Shown: positions 1-10,337 of the stretch, in pieces
How the letters are laid out: every line of letters begins with the position of its first letter
How positions within the stretch are numbered: position 1 is the stretch's first letter
Assembly: GCA_942486035.1 (NCBI GenBank)
Contig: CALNXK010000040.1
Location: 1,042,501-1,106,500, forward strand
From: Porites lobata
Taxonomy: Eukaryota; Cnidaria; Anthozoa; Scleractinia; Poritidae
Length of the DNA: 64,000 nt
Reading direction: 5' to 3'
The notes under the pieces: generated by a model
What the model saw: only the letters and a program-made list of their open reading frames with translations
Told to the model about the DNA's origin: nothing
Databases searched by the model: none
Made by a program: the position numbers and the translations under genes

Positions 1-360
1 CAAATGTGCTCCGTAATTACCACTATTATCTGAGTTGTTCAGCTATGAAACACTAATCACTTCTTATGCGTTACTGATGCTCGAAAGAAATCCTTTTGGG
101 TGAAAAAATCCTATCAATGTACGCTGTTACCTTTCAACGAAAAATACATATCAGATTTTTGTCAGCAGTAATGGATCTTGAGAATGATCATATTAATTCG
201 AAAGTCGCAGTTTGAACTATAAAGGACGCAGTAAGTAAGAAAAGAGAGAGTTTTTCACATTCAACACCTGCCCCGTCATTATTAGCAGTGCCATCATTTT
301 ATTCTGTTAAGCATCTTGCTGTAATTGTTTTCAGATTAACTTATTTGTATTTCAACATAC

Positions 361-437
361 ACGTCACTTTTGGTGGAAAGTTCTGCAGGATTTCCGTAAA
401 GAATCTCAGGTGCTGTCCACTTAACAGGGATGCAGCC
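361..437 (-). CDS. RTK exon: P+1 loop and APE motif
   Basis: This 77-nt exon encodes IPVKWTAPEILYGNP, the substrate loop and APE motif, and continues in phase from the DFG exon. A GTATGT donor follows. The next exon (F-helix WSFG region) is not recognisable in positions 1-360. Confidence 0.75.
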
Positions 438-3400
438 CTATGATAACAATGTGACAAGACATTAACATATACATGTGCTGTTGTTTTACATAGGTCTACT
501 AGCATTATCTAGCTAGGCTGAAATTGTACTTTCTATTCTAATTTTAGATACGAACGACAATCGTAAATTGAAGTTACGTTATTACATTGGATTGTGCAAG
601 TTGTTTTCTTGTTACATTTATTTTTTCTCACCAGTTTGCTGATGACAAAAGTCCTTTCTACTACGTAGATGTTAATAACATACGTTATTGTTATTAATGG
701 AAAATCATTAAAATTAATTTTTGTGAACGCACCATAGATAAACAATAATAAGGGAAACAGTGTAAATATAGCGTTAAAGGTTGATGAAAGGGAATTTCCT
801 TTTCTCTAACATTAAAAATCATCAATAACGGATCTGTCAACCACAGTTGAAAATCATCGGAAATATTTGCAACAAAAAAAAGCGTGCGGGGTAGCCATTT
901 TTCTTTTGTTTCTTTTCTACCACGACTTAAGTTGTAAAAGAAAAGTACAGAATATAACCGTGTTGAAATCAAGAGAATTATTAAAGAAATTATGAAACAC
1001 GATCTGTCCGTGCCAGTTTCATAGGGGGGACAAAAAGAGAACTTGAAGCGTTTCAAGTTTGTATCGATTTTATTGTAGCGGTTTATATAGCCTAATACAG
1101 TCATGAAAAAATTTACTTGGAGTAGCCAATTCTAGCTTTGCTCCAATGGTGGTTTCCTTGCCATTGAGACTACTAACAGTTGGACTGGAAAGAGACTCGT
1201 AATCTTTTCTTCAACATTACTGGCGCGTGTTTTGCTCGAGGGACTTAAAAAAGGGGGTTCTTCTTAGTCTACTAAAATACAAAACTCTGAAAATCTCCCT
1301 TTTAACTGAATTCGGATTATACTATGGAGAGCGCCATTGTTCCTGTCAACGTTGTCAATAAATCCATCAGAATGATTAATTTAGCGTTTAACAAAGAGCT
1401 ATAGTTTGATAGGTTACATCTGCGTACCTTTTTTGCATTACCGTGGCCATACTTGAAGCTTTGATATGATAACCCAAAATCGGTAACCTTGCAGACAAAG
1501 TTTTGATCTAGAAGGACGTTCCTTGCTGCCAAATCACGGTGAATTATCTGAAAATAAAGGCATGTTACATGGTCGTAACTAACAGTTAGAAAAAAAATTG
1601 ATCACTTCTTTTCAATAAAGGTGCGAGTACTGAGGACTTTTTTTGGAATATATCTGGTAATATGGAAACCGACAGTCTGCAATAACATTTTAACCTTGTA
1701 ACGTCCCTTCACAAAGGAACCAATACTTTTCTATTATATCTTAATCTCTAGTAAGCGACCAGCCAAAAGGCGAGGACTTAGTGGTCGCTTATGGGAAAAG
1801 TCGTTTACAAGAATCGAACCACATGGGGTCTCTTCCAAAAAGAGTTCTGGACACCTCAACTTTATGAAAATAATTCATTGCATGCAACTTCTATTCGCAA
1901 AATATTTACAATGTATTTCTATGTTGTTTCTAATAGCTCTTTTTATACTATAGGCAACAAGGAACGTACAGTGAAGATACAGATCAGACCATGCGTCAAG
2001 TGGTCACTTACAAGAAGTCGTCGTTTACGAGAGGTTCGAACTGTAAGGCGTTGACGGTGTTATGGATAGGCGGTTGCTTATGGTAGGTGGTCGCTTATGA
2101 CAGGTGGTCGCATATGGAGGTTAGACTGTATTATATATTGTACTCATCTGTCTTATCACTGTCCAAGATATATTGCCTTTATCGACCTGACCAAGGCCTT
2201 CAACCTAGTCATCAGGAAGGGTCTATTTACTCTCCTGCAGACGATGGGTTGCCCCCACCAAGCTCCCAAGGATGATCACGTCTCTCCTTGAAGACATGCG
2301 AGGAACCGTCCAGTACGTCGGCTCAACCTCAGACCCCTTCCCTATCAAGAGCGGAGTGAAACAGGGCTGTGTACTCGCTCCCACTCCCTTCGGCATGTTT
2401 TTCTTCCTACTGCTGTCTTACCCCTTCAGCCAGTCAAATAAATGGTGTGTACCTTAACACCAGAAGCGACGGAAACCTTACACGTTTCCGAGCAAAGACT
2501 AAGGTTAGCAAAGTACTGATAAGAGAGATGCTGCTTTAACCGCACACGGTGACTCATCAGCTTCTTTGCACACGCTTGTAGCAAGTTTGGTATCACCATC
2601 AGTCTCAAGAAGACCAACATCCTTGGCCAAGAAGTCAGCAGCACCCCAACCATCTCCACCGGCGACTAAACTCTCGAGGCGGTGGAGGAGTTCACTTACG
2701 TAGGCTCCAGCAACCTCTCCCGAGACACCAAGCTGAACAAACGAGTTGAAAAAGCAGCAGCAGTACTAGCACGTCTCGGAAAGAGATGATGACCATCAGC
2801 CCCAAGATGAAAGTGTACCAGGCCTGCGTACTTAGCACGCTGCTGTATAGTAACGAGACCTGGACCCTCTACTCCTGCCAAGAGCGCGGATTCAACACCT
2901 TCCACCTGCGCTGCCTCAGAAGGAATTTAGGCATCTCCTGGCAAGACCGTGTTCCAAACAAGGATGTCCTAGCACAGGTGGTATTACCTAGCATGTTCTC
3001 CTTGCTCATTCAGAGATGGCTGCGCTGGCTTCGCCATGTAAGCCGCATGAAGGACGAAAGAATTGCTAAGGACATACTGTACAGCGAGCTTACCATTGGA
3101 ACTAGACCAGCAGGAAGGCCTAACCTTCGCTTCAAAGTTGTTTGTAAACGAGATCTGAGCACATTCGGAGCTATAGCTGTAGACCGAAATCACTGGAGGC
3201 TTCTTGCAAAGGCAGGCGTGTGATGAGAGGCGAAAAGAGCAGTGGAATGAGAGAAAAGAGGGCGGACAGCTGAGGGCAGCATCAGTACCCACAGAACCAA
3301 GCACGGAGTTCATCTGCAACAACGGCAACAGAGCCTGCCGATCAAGAATCGGACTGTACAGCACAGCAGGCGCTGCAGCTCAACCACTGACTAAACCTTG

Positions 3401-6400
3401 GCGCCGATCCCATTGTCTCCCGAGACAGACGGATGAAGAGCCTACAGTTAATTTTAAAAATCAGCGCAACCTACAGATTAGTTTGCTATCTACCAGCAAA
3501 TATCTGACTAAACTGTAGCTTTCGCACGGAAATCATGATTTTGCACGGTCAGAAACATGGCTCTTTGTGTTTGTCGTTATTTTCTTCGCTCAGACAGCAA
3601 GTGTTGTATATAATGACACTTACATCCGATATCGATCGCTTTACGAACCCACATTATGGAAGCGGTGCTTTCGCAACCAACGACACTATAGCTATGGAAC
3701 AAGCAAATTGCTAGGCCAATCGTTTGCTTACCGCACCCAGAAAAGTATGTGGCTATGTAATTCAAATTTTTTGAAGAGGATTAACATTACAGCGTTATAT
3801 TATAACGTTACTGGTTTCTTACAAGTGGTCTTAAGTCCTGACCAGATTGTAATATCTAATACATCCCTTCTCGCCCAGGTACAGTGAGGGATTGAAACCG
3901 CTCAAAAAAAAAGCCGCTCTGACGTTTTCTAAAATGAAATTTCTCTTGAGTTGGTGTGGACAACTAAATGTGTAGCGGAGTAATGAGGCAAGGAGTAAGT
4001 AACAGCAAATTCTACATTTCATAACTGTTCACATACCCCCCTGCATCCAAGATACACCATTCCAGTAGCAATGTGCTTCGCAAATACGACCAGGTCATAT
4101 GGCTGCAGCTCAAAACCCTCACCCTCTCCATGATGATATTGGTCGTGAATTCCTCGGCTCTTTCTCAAATAACCCAACAAGTCTCCATATGGCATGTACT
4201 CCATGATCATTATTGGGTGAACTGTAAAGAGACAATCCAACTCAGTGAACATTCCAATGTCGCTATAAAATGTTATACGAAAAAGAAAGAGCAAAAGAAG
4301 ACGAAATATCGTGTTGAAAAGGGTAATGAATGAGGATTTTTACTTTGTGTCGTAACGCAGCCGATGAATTTGACAACGTTAATATGTGGATTTTCTGCCA
4401 GACTTTTTCCTAACTCAATCTCCTTCATAAGAGCTTTTCTTCCTTCTTCTCCAGCAGTCGCTACAACAGAAGTGATGAGAGCAAATTAAGTCAGCTTTGG
4501 TTCTTAAACGCGCCACATGACACTAGGGGCTTTCCACAATAGCGATTATCTAAGGCACAGTCGTGCTCACATCAAAGATAAAGCTGTCTAGTGTAATATG
4601 TTGAACTGACTCACGTGTGAAGTGTTTTGCTGCCACAGTCTGTGCTCCATGCTTTTTGTCTGATTGTTTCAAAGTTGCTTTCCAGACTGCTCCAAATGCC
4701 CCAGAACCAATCATATTTTCTAGCTTTATACGGTCACGTGCAACCTCCCATTCATCCACCTCGTGAACCAACTCCTCCAGTTCAAGTCCCGGATGTTCAT
4801 CAGCAAGACTGCAAAGGTGAAAAGGTGGCAAAAAGCTGTTACTAAGAGAACTGGGATTGTGTATAATTATGCAAGACGACTTCAACACGGAAGCGTTGGA
4901 AGCAAAAAAGAAAAGAAATATACAACTAAACATCACGGGGAAAAAACAAAGGAAAAAACAAGAAAGCAAACAAACTAAAACAATACGACAGGAAGAACCT
5001 TAACTGGGATAAATTTTTTTATCATTTTACTAGTGGGTCTTTAGTCCACAATTACCAAACGCGTCATGCCAGTTTTACATCTTTAAGCATAATTTGTATA
5101 GGTAATAGCATGATCTGTAGTCATATTTGGCATAAATACCACGAGTGATATTTCAAAGTTGTTATACGTAATTTGAGACAATTTTGAAATATCACGAGTG
5201 GTATTTACGCCAAATATCACGTACAAATCATGCTATCATGTGTTTATACTACTACCCGCAAATGTTTTGTAACTTTCACATGTAGGTATTTCAAATTAAG
5301 CTATTTTACGTACTTAGTGTTTTTATTGTTTAGTATAGTTTTAATTTAGTGACAGGTCTCGTATGAAAACCACCCATGGGTGATGGCGACTTCCTGTATA
5401 AAGATTTTAATTATTTGTAATTACTTTACTATCAATTTAGATATATAATCTTTTCGCTGCTTTTCTTCAGTTTTGAAAGTATTAGTTTAATCCTATTCAT
5501 CAACCTATCACCCTGCCAGCAAAACCCTTCTTTCGCTTGCTCGATTTTGGTGTACTCTAGAAAGACTGTGCTTGAATCGAGTAAGATCTTTGTTGAGCAT
5601 GCGCGCAGGTTACTAATATATTTAAACCCAGGCCTAATAGCCGTATGTTTGCTACGGCGGGCTCGGCGGTAGCAAACGCGGTTTACCATTAAACGGATGC
5701 TCGTACTCGGAAAATAGTTTGAAAAAGAGAAAAAGAGATGACTACGCTAGAAGTTTGGGCTGCAGCGGCCTCAAAGGCTTGACGCGATTGGGCAGAGCCT
5801 CTTTTTCTCCTCGGTAAAGAAGACAAAAGGAAGCTCTGCTTGCAGTGGATCGATGTATTTACATGGCGCCCCAAAAAGATGTAATGCAAGATTTAAAGAT
5901 TTTATGACACTTACTTGGCCTTGGCTGTTCCCCATGAAGAAGAAACGAAGACAAAAAAATAACTAGTCAATACAGCGGTTTCTTAAATATGTTTAAAAGG
6001 GCAAAGCAATACTAATAACAATGCTATGGCGACGGCAGGTCACCTGGTACCAGGAAATGAAAGGGTTGTAAGACCACGAAAACCATGCCAACTGACAAAA
6101 ATAATAACAATTAGATACTCGTAATAACGACAGTCTATAAGTAAGTTGAAAACTAGCAGCAAAAACTATTAAACCAAGAGTAGTCCTTTATTTCGATTAG
6201 GAATAGTTGGGTGACCGAGCGAATTACGAGAGCACGCATAAAAATTTGTGCTGAATTAAGTGCAGCATAATAGTTCGATTACTAATTTCATTTTCATAAG
6301 AATAATGCATATTAAAAAAAAAACGGTCAAACTTTGCTTGCCATGGTAACGTAATGTTGACGTACTCGTTACCGCGACTCTAACATGATCCCAGATAATT

Positions 6401-9400
6401 TTTAGGAAATTCCCTGATTTTGGCGGTCATTATTTTGAACGGTTGTGAAGTTATTCAACTCTATCTCGAGGGGAGGCCACAAACGCTCTCCCCCCACTCT
6501 GAGCAGGGTTAAGAAGACGATGAGCAAAATGTAGCGTCTTTATAAGTAGAAATAAAGGCCCTCTCTTTTCTTGTTGGGAACTTTGCCTGTTGCTATGGTG
6601 ACTATTTAGAGGACATAGTTTATGGTCACACCTTTCAGTCGTCTCTTGCACATGTACCAGATGAACAGTGCAAAAAATATGACAGCAGAAATGGGGCCAA
6701 CAATATAATACCACTGCAGTGACGACCCGCTCGGCGGAATAGCTGTAGAAAAAGTAAGGGATTAGCGTGTAAGAGTGGCAAAATGTTAACTCAGGTATTT
6801 GATGAAACAGGTTTTAATCTTCAACACCTGACAACTGTATAAGTCTTCTTCGCTTTACGCTTTACAGACAACCCTTTATTAAGCAGCCGTCTATTAGCAT
6901 CTAAAACTATCACACTGTAGACTTCCCAATCGGGTAATTTCCTTATTTCCTTTTTTTTCGCTGTTAAACTGTCACTTAATTAGGTAACATGCGATTCTTC
7001 AAAACTCTCATGAAACATATTACGTAAAGTCAAAGCGCACCATATCGAGCGGATATACGATGGTGAATGCGACCTGGTTTGCAACTGTAGCGGCCGTTCA
7101 CATAACAAGCTTGTTCATCTAGCCATCTTACATTGCAGCCAAGTCCCAGAAATACTGTTTCTAACCCTCAGACTGACTCACAACGAACTCAAGACCAACA
7201 AAACTCGTTTTCCGTTAATTCGGACTCCCCTGTTCAGAAAGGCCCTGACCGCCATGACTAATAATTCACTAAGCCAAGTTGCTTGAACGAACGTCAACTA
7301 TTTGTACTCTTCTGCTCTTTAGTGTTTTTGCTGAAAATAATGTCATGTATATCGTCAGATACATGCTTATTTATGTTTAAGTTAAATTTTTGGAATATTT
7401 AATAACAACCCTCATTCACCCCTCATTCTTCACTTTCAAAATTTTGTATGTAGCTCACACTAAGTTTTTAATCTCCTGTCATTATTATTCCTGAGGATGA
7501 TTGCTTAATACAGTTTTAAGTGTTTAGTGCCCTTGTTGCGCCCATATTTTCTTTAACTATTTTTTTTTCAAGAAAATCAAATTACTCTACCTGTAACTCT
7601 GATCTTGACAGTCGAGGAACTGTAGCCCGCTGGATTGCGTGCTTCGCAAGAATAGTGGCCGCTGTCATCACTCCCAACGTTGCTAATGACAAGAGTACTT
7701 GAGTCACCAACCCTACTGACGCGAACTTTTTCGTTTTTAGGTACTGGGAGGCCGTTTTTCTTCCAGTTGACTTCCACTTTTAAACCACTGACTTTACAAG
7801 TTAACTTAATGTCTGCACCGGCTAGAATTGTGGGATATGAACTTTCGACTATTGCAGCTGTAGGTTTTCCTAATATCAGAAGAGAATCGTAAAGCAGTAA
7901 AGGAAAAACCCTTTAAATTTTGAATAATTATCGACACCAACTAAGGAAATTGTACGGAAAACGTGCATATTGTTTAGTTTACTTGACTTGTAAAATTACT
8001 TTAACGTTTTTGCAGACAATGATACATAAAACAGCTTAATTAAAGCAACTACATTCATAAAAAGAAGAGCTTGCAATTGTTTCAACAAAAGCCTGCAAAG
8101 GCTACAGCACATGTCTATCAAAATTTACTTAAAATATTCAGTCGAAATATATATTTCAAAGTTTACAGAATTATCTACGAACTGTGGAAAGGATCACAGC
8201 TCTAGCATTTTGGGAAAAGAAATGATTATAATGCAAGAGAAGAAATGCCATCAATATGTGTGACTAGTAGTGGTGCATGGGGGTTTTGGTCCGGTTTGAG
8301 GACGGGGAAAGACGAGTAAAATTGTGGCTCATAAATAAAATTCGCGGGAAACTTGTTTAATTTACGCTAAACATTGTCAAGCAAGTACTAGTAATGACGT
8401 CACGACACCATAAGGAGGCGTGAAAAGACTTTAATCAATAGCTCAGTACCATTGAATTCAGGACGAGACACTACATATGTTGCAGAAATACAGCTTTTAA
8501 TGAGAACAAAAAACAGTATAACATTTAAGAGCAGGTTAGTCTTCATCGTTGGGAATGGATTGCGTCACAAACAGTCGATTGAGCAAGAATTTGAGCTCAT
8601 CGATAGCAAGTCCTTTCTTTGAATGAAGCAGTCTGATTAAGTGAATATGTTTGGCACAAGTGTACTTTGAACGCGTATTTGTTACAAGCCTCAAATCTTT
8701 TTGCAGTTTACTCTTTTTAAACCATATTTGGATGACTCGTTAATGGTACTCATGACAAACACAAGAAACGGACACGGCATAAGAAATTTCGAATCAAACC
8801 TTATAAGTGCTCCATGGGCGAAGAAGAGGATGATTGATTTTTTTTATTGGAGTTGTAATGTAATGAAGGTTGAAATAAAAAGGTTTTTTTCCAGTTTATG
8901 TAGAATTGGTTGTGTTGTACACACGTCACTATACATAATTTGGCGCCAAGAATCAGTTATCCGGAAAGTTAACAACTGGTAGACGATGAAAGCGGCAGGA
9001 AATAAAACGTGCTTTAATATCGCAATGATTGGTAACAGCCATTGTAAAAGAAAATAATGTACGTTGTCTATGAAATCCTAAGGAACTCCTAACTTCTTTT
9101 ACGAAAATTTACTTTTAAAATGACCCGTATGAATTATGGGGGCCTTTATGTTCAAAGAACAATGGGCTTACTAGATTTTCAAATGGACATCGACACGCCT
9201 CCTTATGGTGTCGTGATGTTATTATTAGTACTTGCCTGAACATGTTTAGCATAAATTAAACAAGTTTCTCAGGCATTTTATTCATGAGCCACAATTTTAT
9301 TAGTCTTTCCTCGTTCTGCATTTTCCACAAAAATGAAAAAATATATATCAATATATAGATCAATTTAATCCGTGTAAAACAAGGCATACCCCATACACGA

Positions 9401-9665
9401 AGAGTTGCAGTCGCAGTTGTCGAATTGGCTTTGTTTTTGGCTGTACACTTGTATGTTCCTGCCATGAGTTTTGAAACATTTTTCAACTTAAGGAATGATC
9501 TGCTTTCGTTGTATTCCACAACTGCACCTTGAGGAAGATCTCCATGCTCACTAAAGGTCCACCTTAATGTCGGCTTTGGAAAACCGGTAGCTTTACAGCT
9601 AATGTTCGCTGGTTTTCCTTCAGGAATAGTTTGATTTGGAGGAGACACAACAGCTTGAGGAGACT
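361..9665 (-). CDS. Ig-domain receptor tyrosine kinase (FGFR/VEGFR-like), partial gene
   Basis: This gene encodes a single-pass cell-surface receptor with extracellular immunoglobulin domains and a cytoplasmic tyrosine kinase. Eight exons are visible, in transcript order 9390-9665, 7591-7869 (Ig), 6632-6742 (transmembrane), 4615-4808, 4344-4460, 4037-4221, 1428-1547 and 361-437 (kinase). The Ig and membrane exons are all phase 1-1. The five kinase exons join in phase at every junction. The kinase shows a glycine loop (GSGAFGAV), the VAxK lysine, a C-helix glutamate (KEIE), HRDLAARN, DFG and an APE-like motif. HRDLAARN is typical of tyrosine kinases of the FGFR/PDGFR/VEGFR group. The first exons, one juxtamembrane exon between 6632 and 4808 and the C-lobe end are missing or outside the window. 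The exact receptor family is uncertain. Confidence 0.85.
1428..1547 (-). CDS. RTK exon: catalytic and DFG loops
   Basis: This 120-nt exon encodes IIHRDLAARNVLLD (catalytic loop) and VTDFGLSYQ (magnesium-binding DFG). It lies between a TTTCAG acceptor and a GTACGC donor, phase 0 at both ends. Two tyrosines follow DFG (SYQ and KYG), where activation-loop tyrosines are expected. Confidence 0.9.
1741..2145. repeat. Dispersed repeat with GGTCGC(T/A)TA motifs
   Basis: The stretch contains several copies of a short motif around GTGGTCGCTTAT and ends with CATATGGAGGTTAGACTGTATTA. Related sequence with the same order of motifs recurs at about 18768-18893. It is a dispersed non-coding repeat. I cannot place it in a named family. 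Confidence 0.55.
2150..3240 (+). pseudogene. Decayed LINE (non-LTR) reverse transcriptase
   Basis: Broken pieces of a retrotransposon ORF2 lie in several frames. FIDLTKAFNLV matches reverse transcriptase motif A. GVKQGCVLAPTPFGMFF matches motif B. A downstream block from 2786 to 3223 has the LLYSNETWTLY and RHVSRMKDERI pattern found C-terminal to many animal LINE reverse transcriptases. The YxDD box is not recognisable and stops interrupt the frame, so this is a dead copy inside an RTK intron. Confidence 0.75.
4037..4221 (-). CDS. RTK exon: kinase hinge, short insert, helix E
   Basis: It encodes the hinge IMIMEYMPYGDLLGYLRK, a short kinase insert rich in His, Gly and Glu, and helix E (VFAKHIATGMVYL). 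It ends in phase 0 at GTATGT. The insert is much shorter than in PDGFR/VEGFR proteins, which favours an FGFR-like or unclassified kinase. Confidence 0.85.
4344..4460 (-). CDS. RTK exon: kinase helix C
   Basis: This 117-nt exon encodes GEEGRKALMKEIELGKSL followed by NPHINVVKFIGCVTTQ. It supplies the helix C glutamate and the HxNVV strand typical of receptor tyrosine kinases. Its phase (1 in, 1 out) fits both neighbouring exons. Confidence 0.85.
4615..4808 (-). CDS. RTK exon: kinase glycine loop and VAxK lysine
   Basis: The exon starts in phase 2 after CCTTTGCAG and ends in phase 1 at a GTGAGT donor. It encodes DEWEVARDRIKLENMIG, then the loop GSGAFGAVWKA and VAAKHF with the ATP-binding lysine. 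Confidence 0.85.
5106..5236. repeat. Palindromic MITE-like element
   Basis: Outer arms TAGCATGAT and ATCATGCTA and inner arms around AAATACCAC(G)AGTGATATTTC and its complement make a near-complete hairpin of about 130 bp. There is no coding capacity. Confidence 0.6.
6632..6742 (-). CDS. RTK exon: transmembrane segment
   Basis: This 111-nt phase 1-1 exon encodes a hydrophobic helix (WYYIVGPISAVIFFALFIWY) followed by a basic stop-transfer stretch (MCKRRLK). It lies between the Ig exons and the kinase exons, as expected for a receptor kinase. The acceptor follows a pyrimidine tract. Confidence 0.75.
7591..7869 (-). CDS. RTK exon: immunoglobulin domain B
   Basis: This 279-nt phase 1-1 exon encodes a second I-set Ig domain: Cys in KLTCKVSG, Trp in VNWKKNG and the DSGHYSCEA motif that ends the domain. 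Acceptor and donor (GTAGAG) are present. A whole Ig domain in a 1-1 exon is the usual arrangement in animal receptors. Confidence 0.85.
9390..9665 (-). CDS. RTK exon: immunoglobulin domain A
   Basis: This 276-nt phase 1-1 exon lies between an AG acceptor and a GTATGC donor. It encodes one I-set-like Ig domain with the first Cys in ISCKATG, the central Trp in LRWTF, and the late Asp/Gly-Tyr-Cys equivalent in AGTYKCTA. Confidence 0.8.
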
Positions 9666-9854
9666 CTATTTTAAATGAACAAAAACCTTTAACAATCAGG
9701 ACAAAGATACTTAAAAAATAGCTATGAATTACAGCTTATAGAGGCAATAGACTTTATACGCACATAAGAACTAAAATTAATAATACGTAAGAATGTTATC
9801 AAATTGTTTGAAAATTTTGACAGCAATGTGCTAAATTGATGGATATGTACACCA
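9666..9854. other. AT-rich sequence, no gene seen
   Basis: Sequence upstream of the most 5' RTK exon visible here. I see no further Ig exon or promoter. Confidence 0.4.
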
Positions 9855-10001
9855 GGCCCGGGTTGTTCAAACGTTGGATAGCGCTATCCACCGGATAAAT
9901 CACTATCCAGCGGATAAGTATTATGGAAACCAATTGCGCTATCCACTGGATAGAGATTTATCCGGTGGATAGCACTATCCGACGTTTGAACAACCGGGGC
10001 C
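9855..10001. mobile_element. Palindromic MITE (GGTTGTTCAAACGT termini)
   Basis: Terminal inverted repeats begin CCGGGTTGTTCAAACGTTGGATAG and end with the complement. Internal GGATAGCGCTATCC and TATCCGGTGGATA blocks repeat. The whole 147 bp can fold into a hairpin and has no coding capacity. Confidence 0.7.
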
Positions 10002-10239
10002 AGCCTTTTAAATGCATACGATGCCGCCCTGATTTAGTGGTAACGTCTTCTGTAGAGGCTTAATACACAAAAGATATGTGTGTTGTATTTCTGTGCACTC
10101 TGCAAACAGACGTTTATCATTTAGAATATATATAGTATCCAACATGACAAAAAAACACGCCGTATCCGTCCAAAACATTATAGCTATACAAGGATGACAG
10201 ACAATTAAATGGCAATTAAAAAATTCTTAATTTATACTG

Positions 10240-10337
10240 TTTTTGTCTAATGTCCTTTATTTACGCCTTATCATTATCATTGTCATTATTATTATTGTTA
10301 TTATTATTATCATTTTGACTACTATTATCCTTATTAA
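10240..10337. repeat. ATT/ATC-type microsatellite
   Basis: Imperfect run of TCATTATT/ATTATTATT units directly before the TTAA-flanked element. Confidence 0.6.

Larger units (their letters stand above)
438..9389. other. RTK introns and what they hold
   Basis: The introns at 438-1427, 6743-7590 and 7870-9389 show no second gene, only AT-rich sequence. Intron 1548-4036 contains a dispersed repeat (1741-2145) and a LINE relic (about 2150-3240). Intron 4809-6631 contains a palindromic element (5106-5236) and probably the unidentified juxtamembrane exon. Short open frames at 5432-5889 (minus) look like interspersed-repeat fragments, not exons. Confidence 0.5.

Noticed and set aside
4073..4333. Plus-strand frame of 86 residues
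   Set aside because: Antisense to the kinase hinge exon (4037-4221).
5432..5889. Two adjacent minus-strand frames as the missing juxtamembrane exons of the RTK
   Set aside because: Phases and splice sites do not fit (phase 1 in, phase 2 out needed) and the sequence resembles interspersed repeat.
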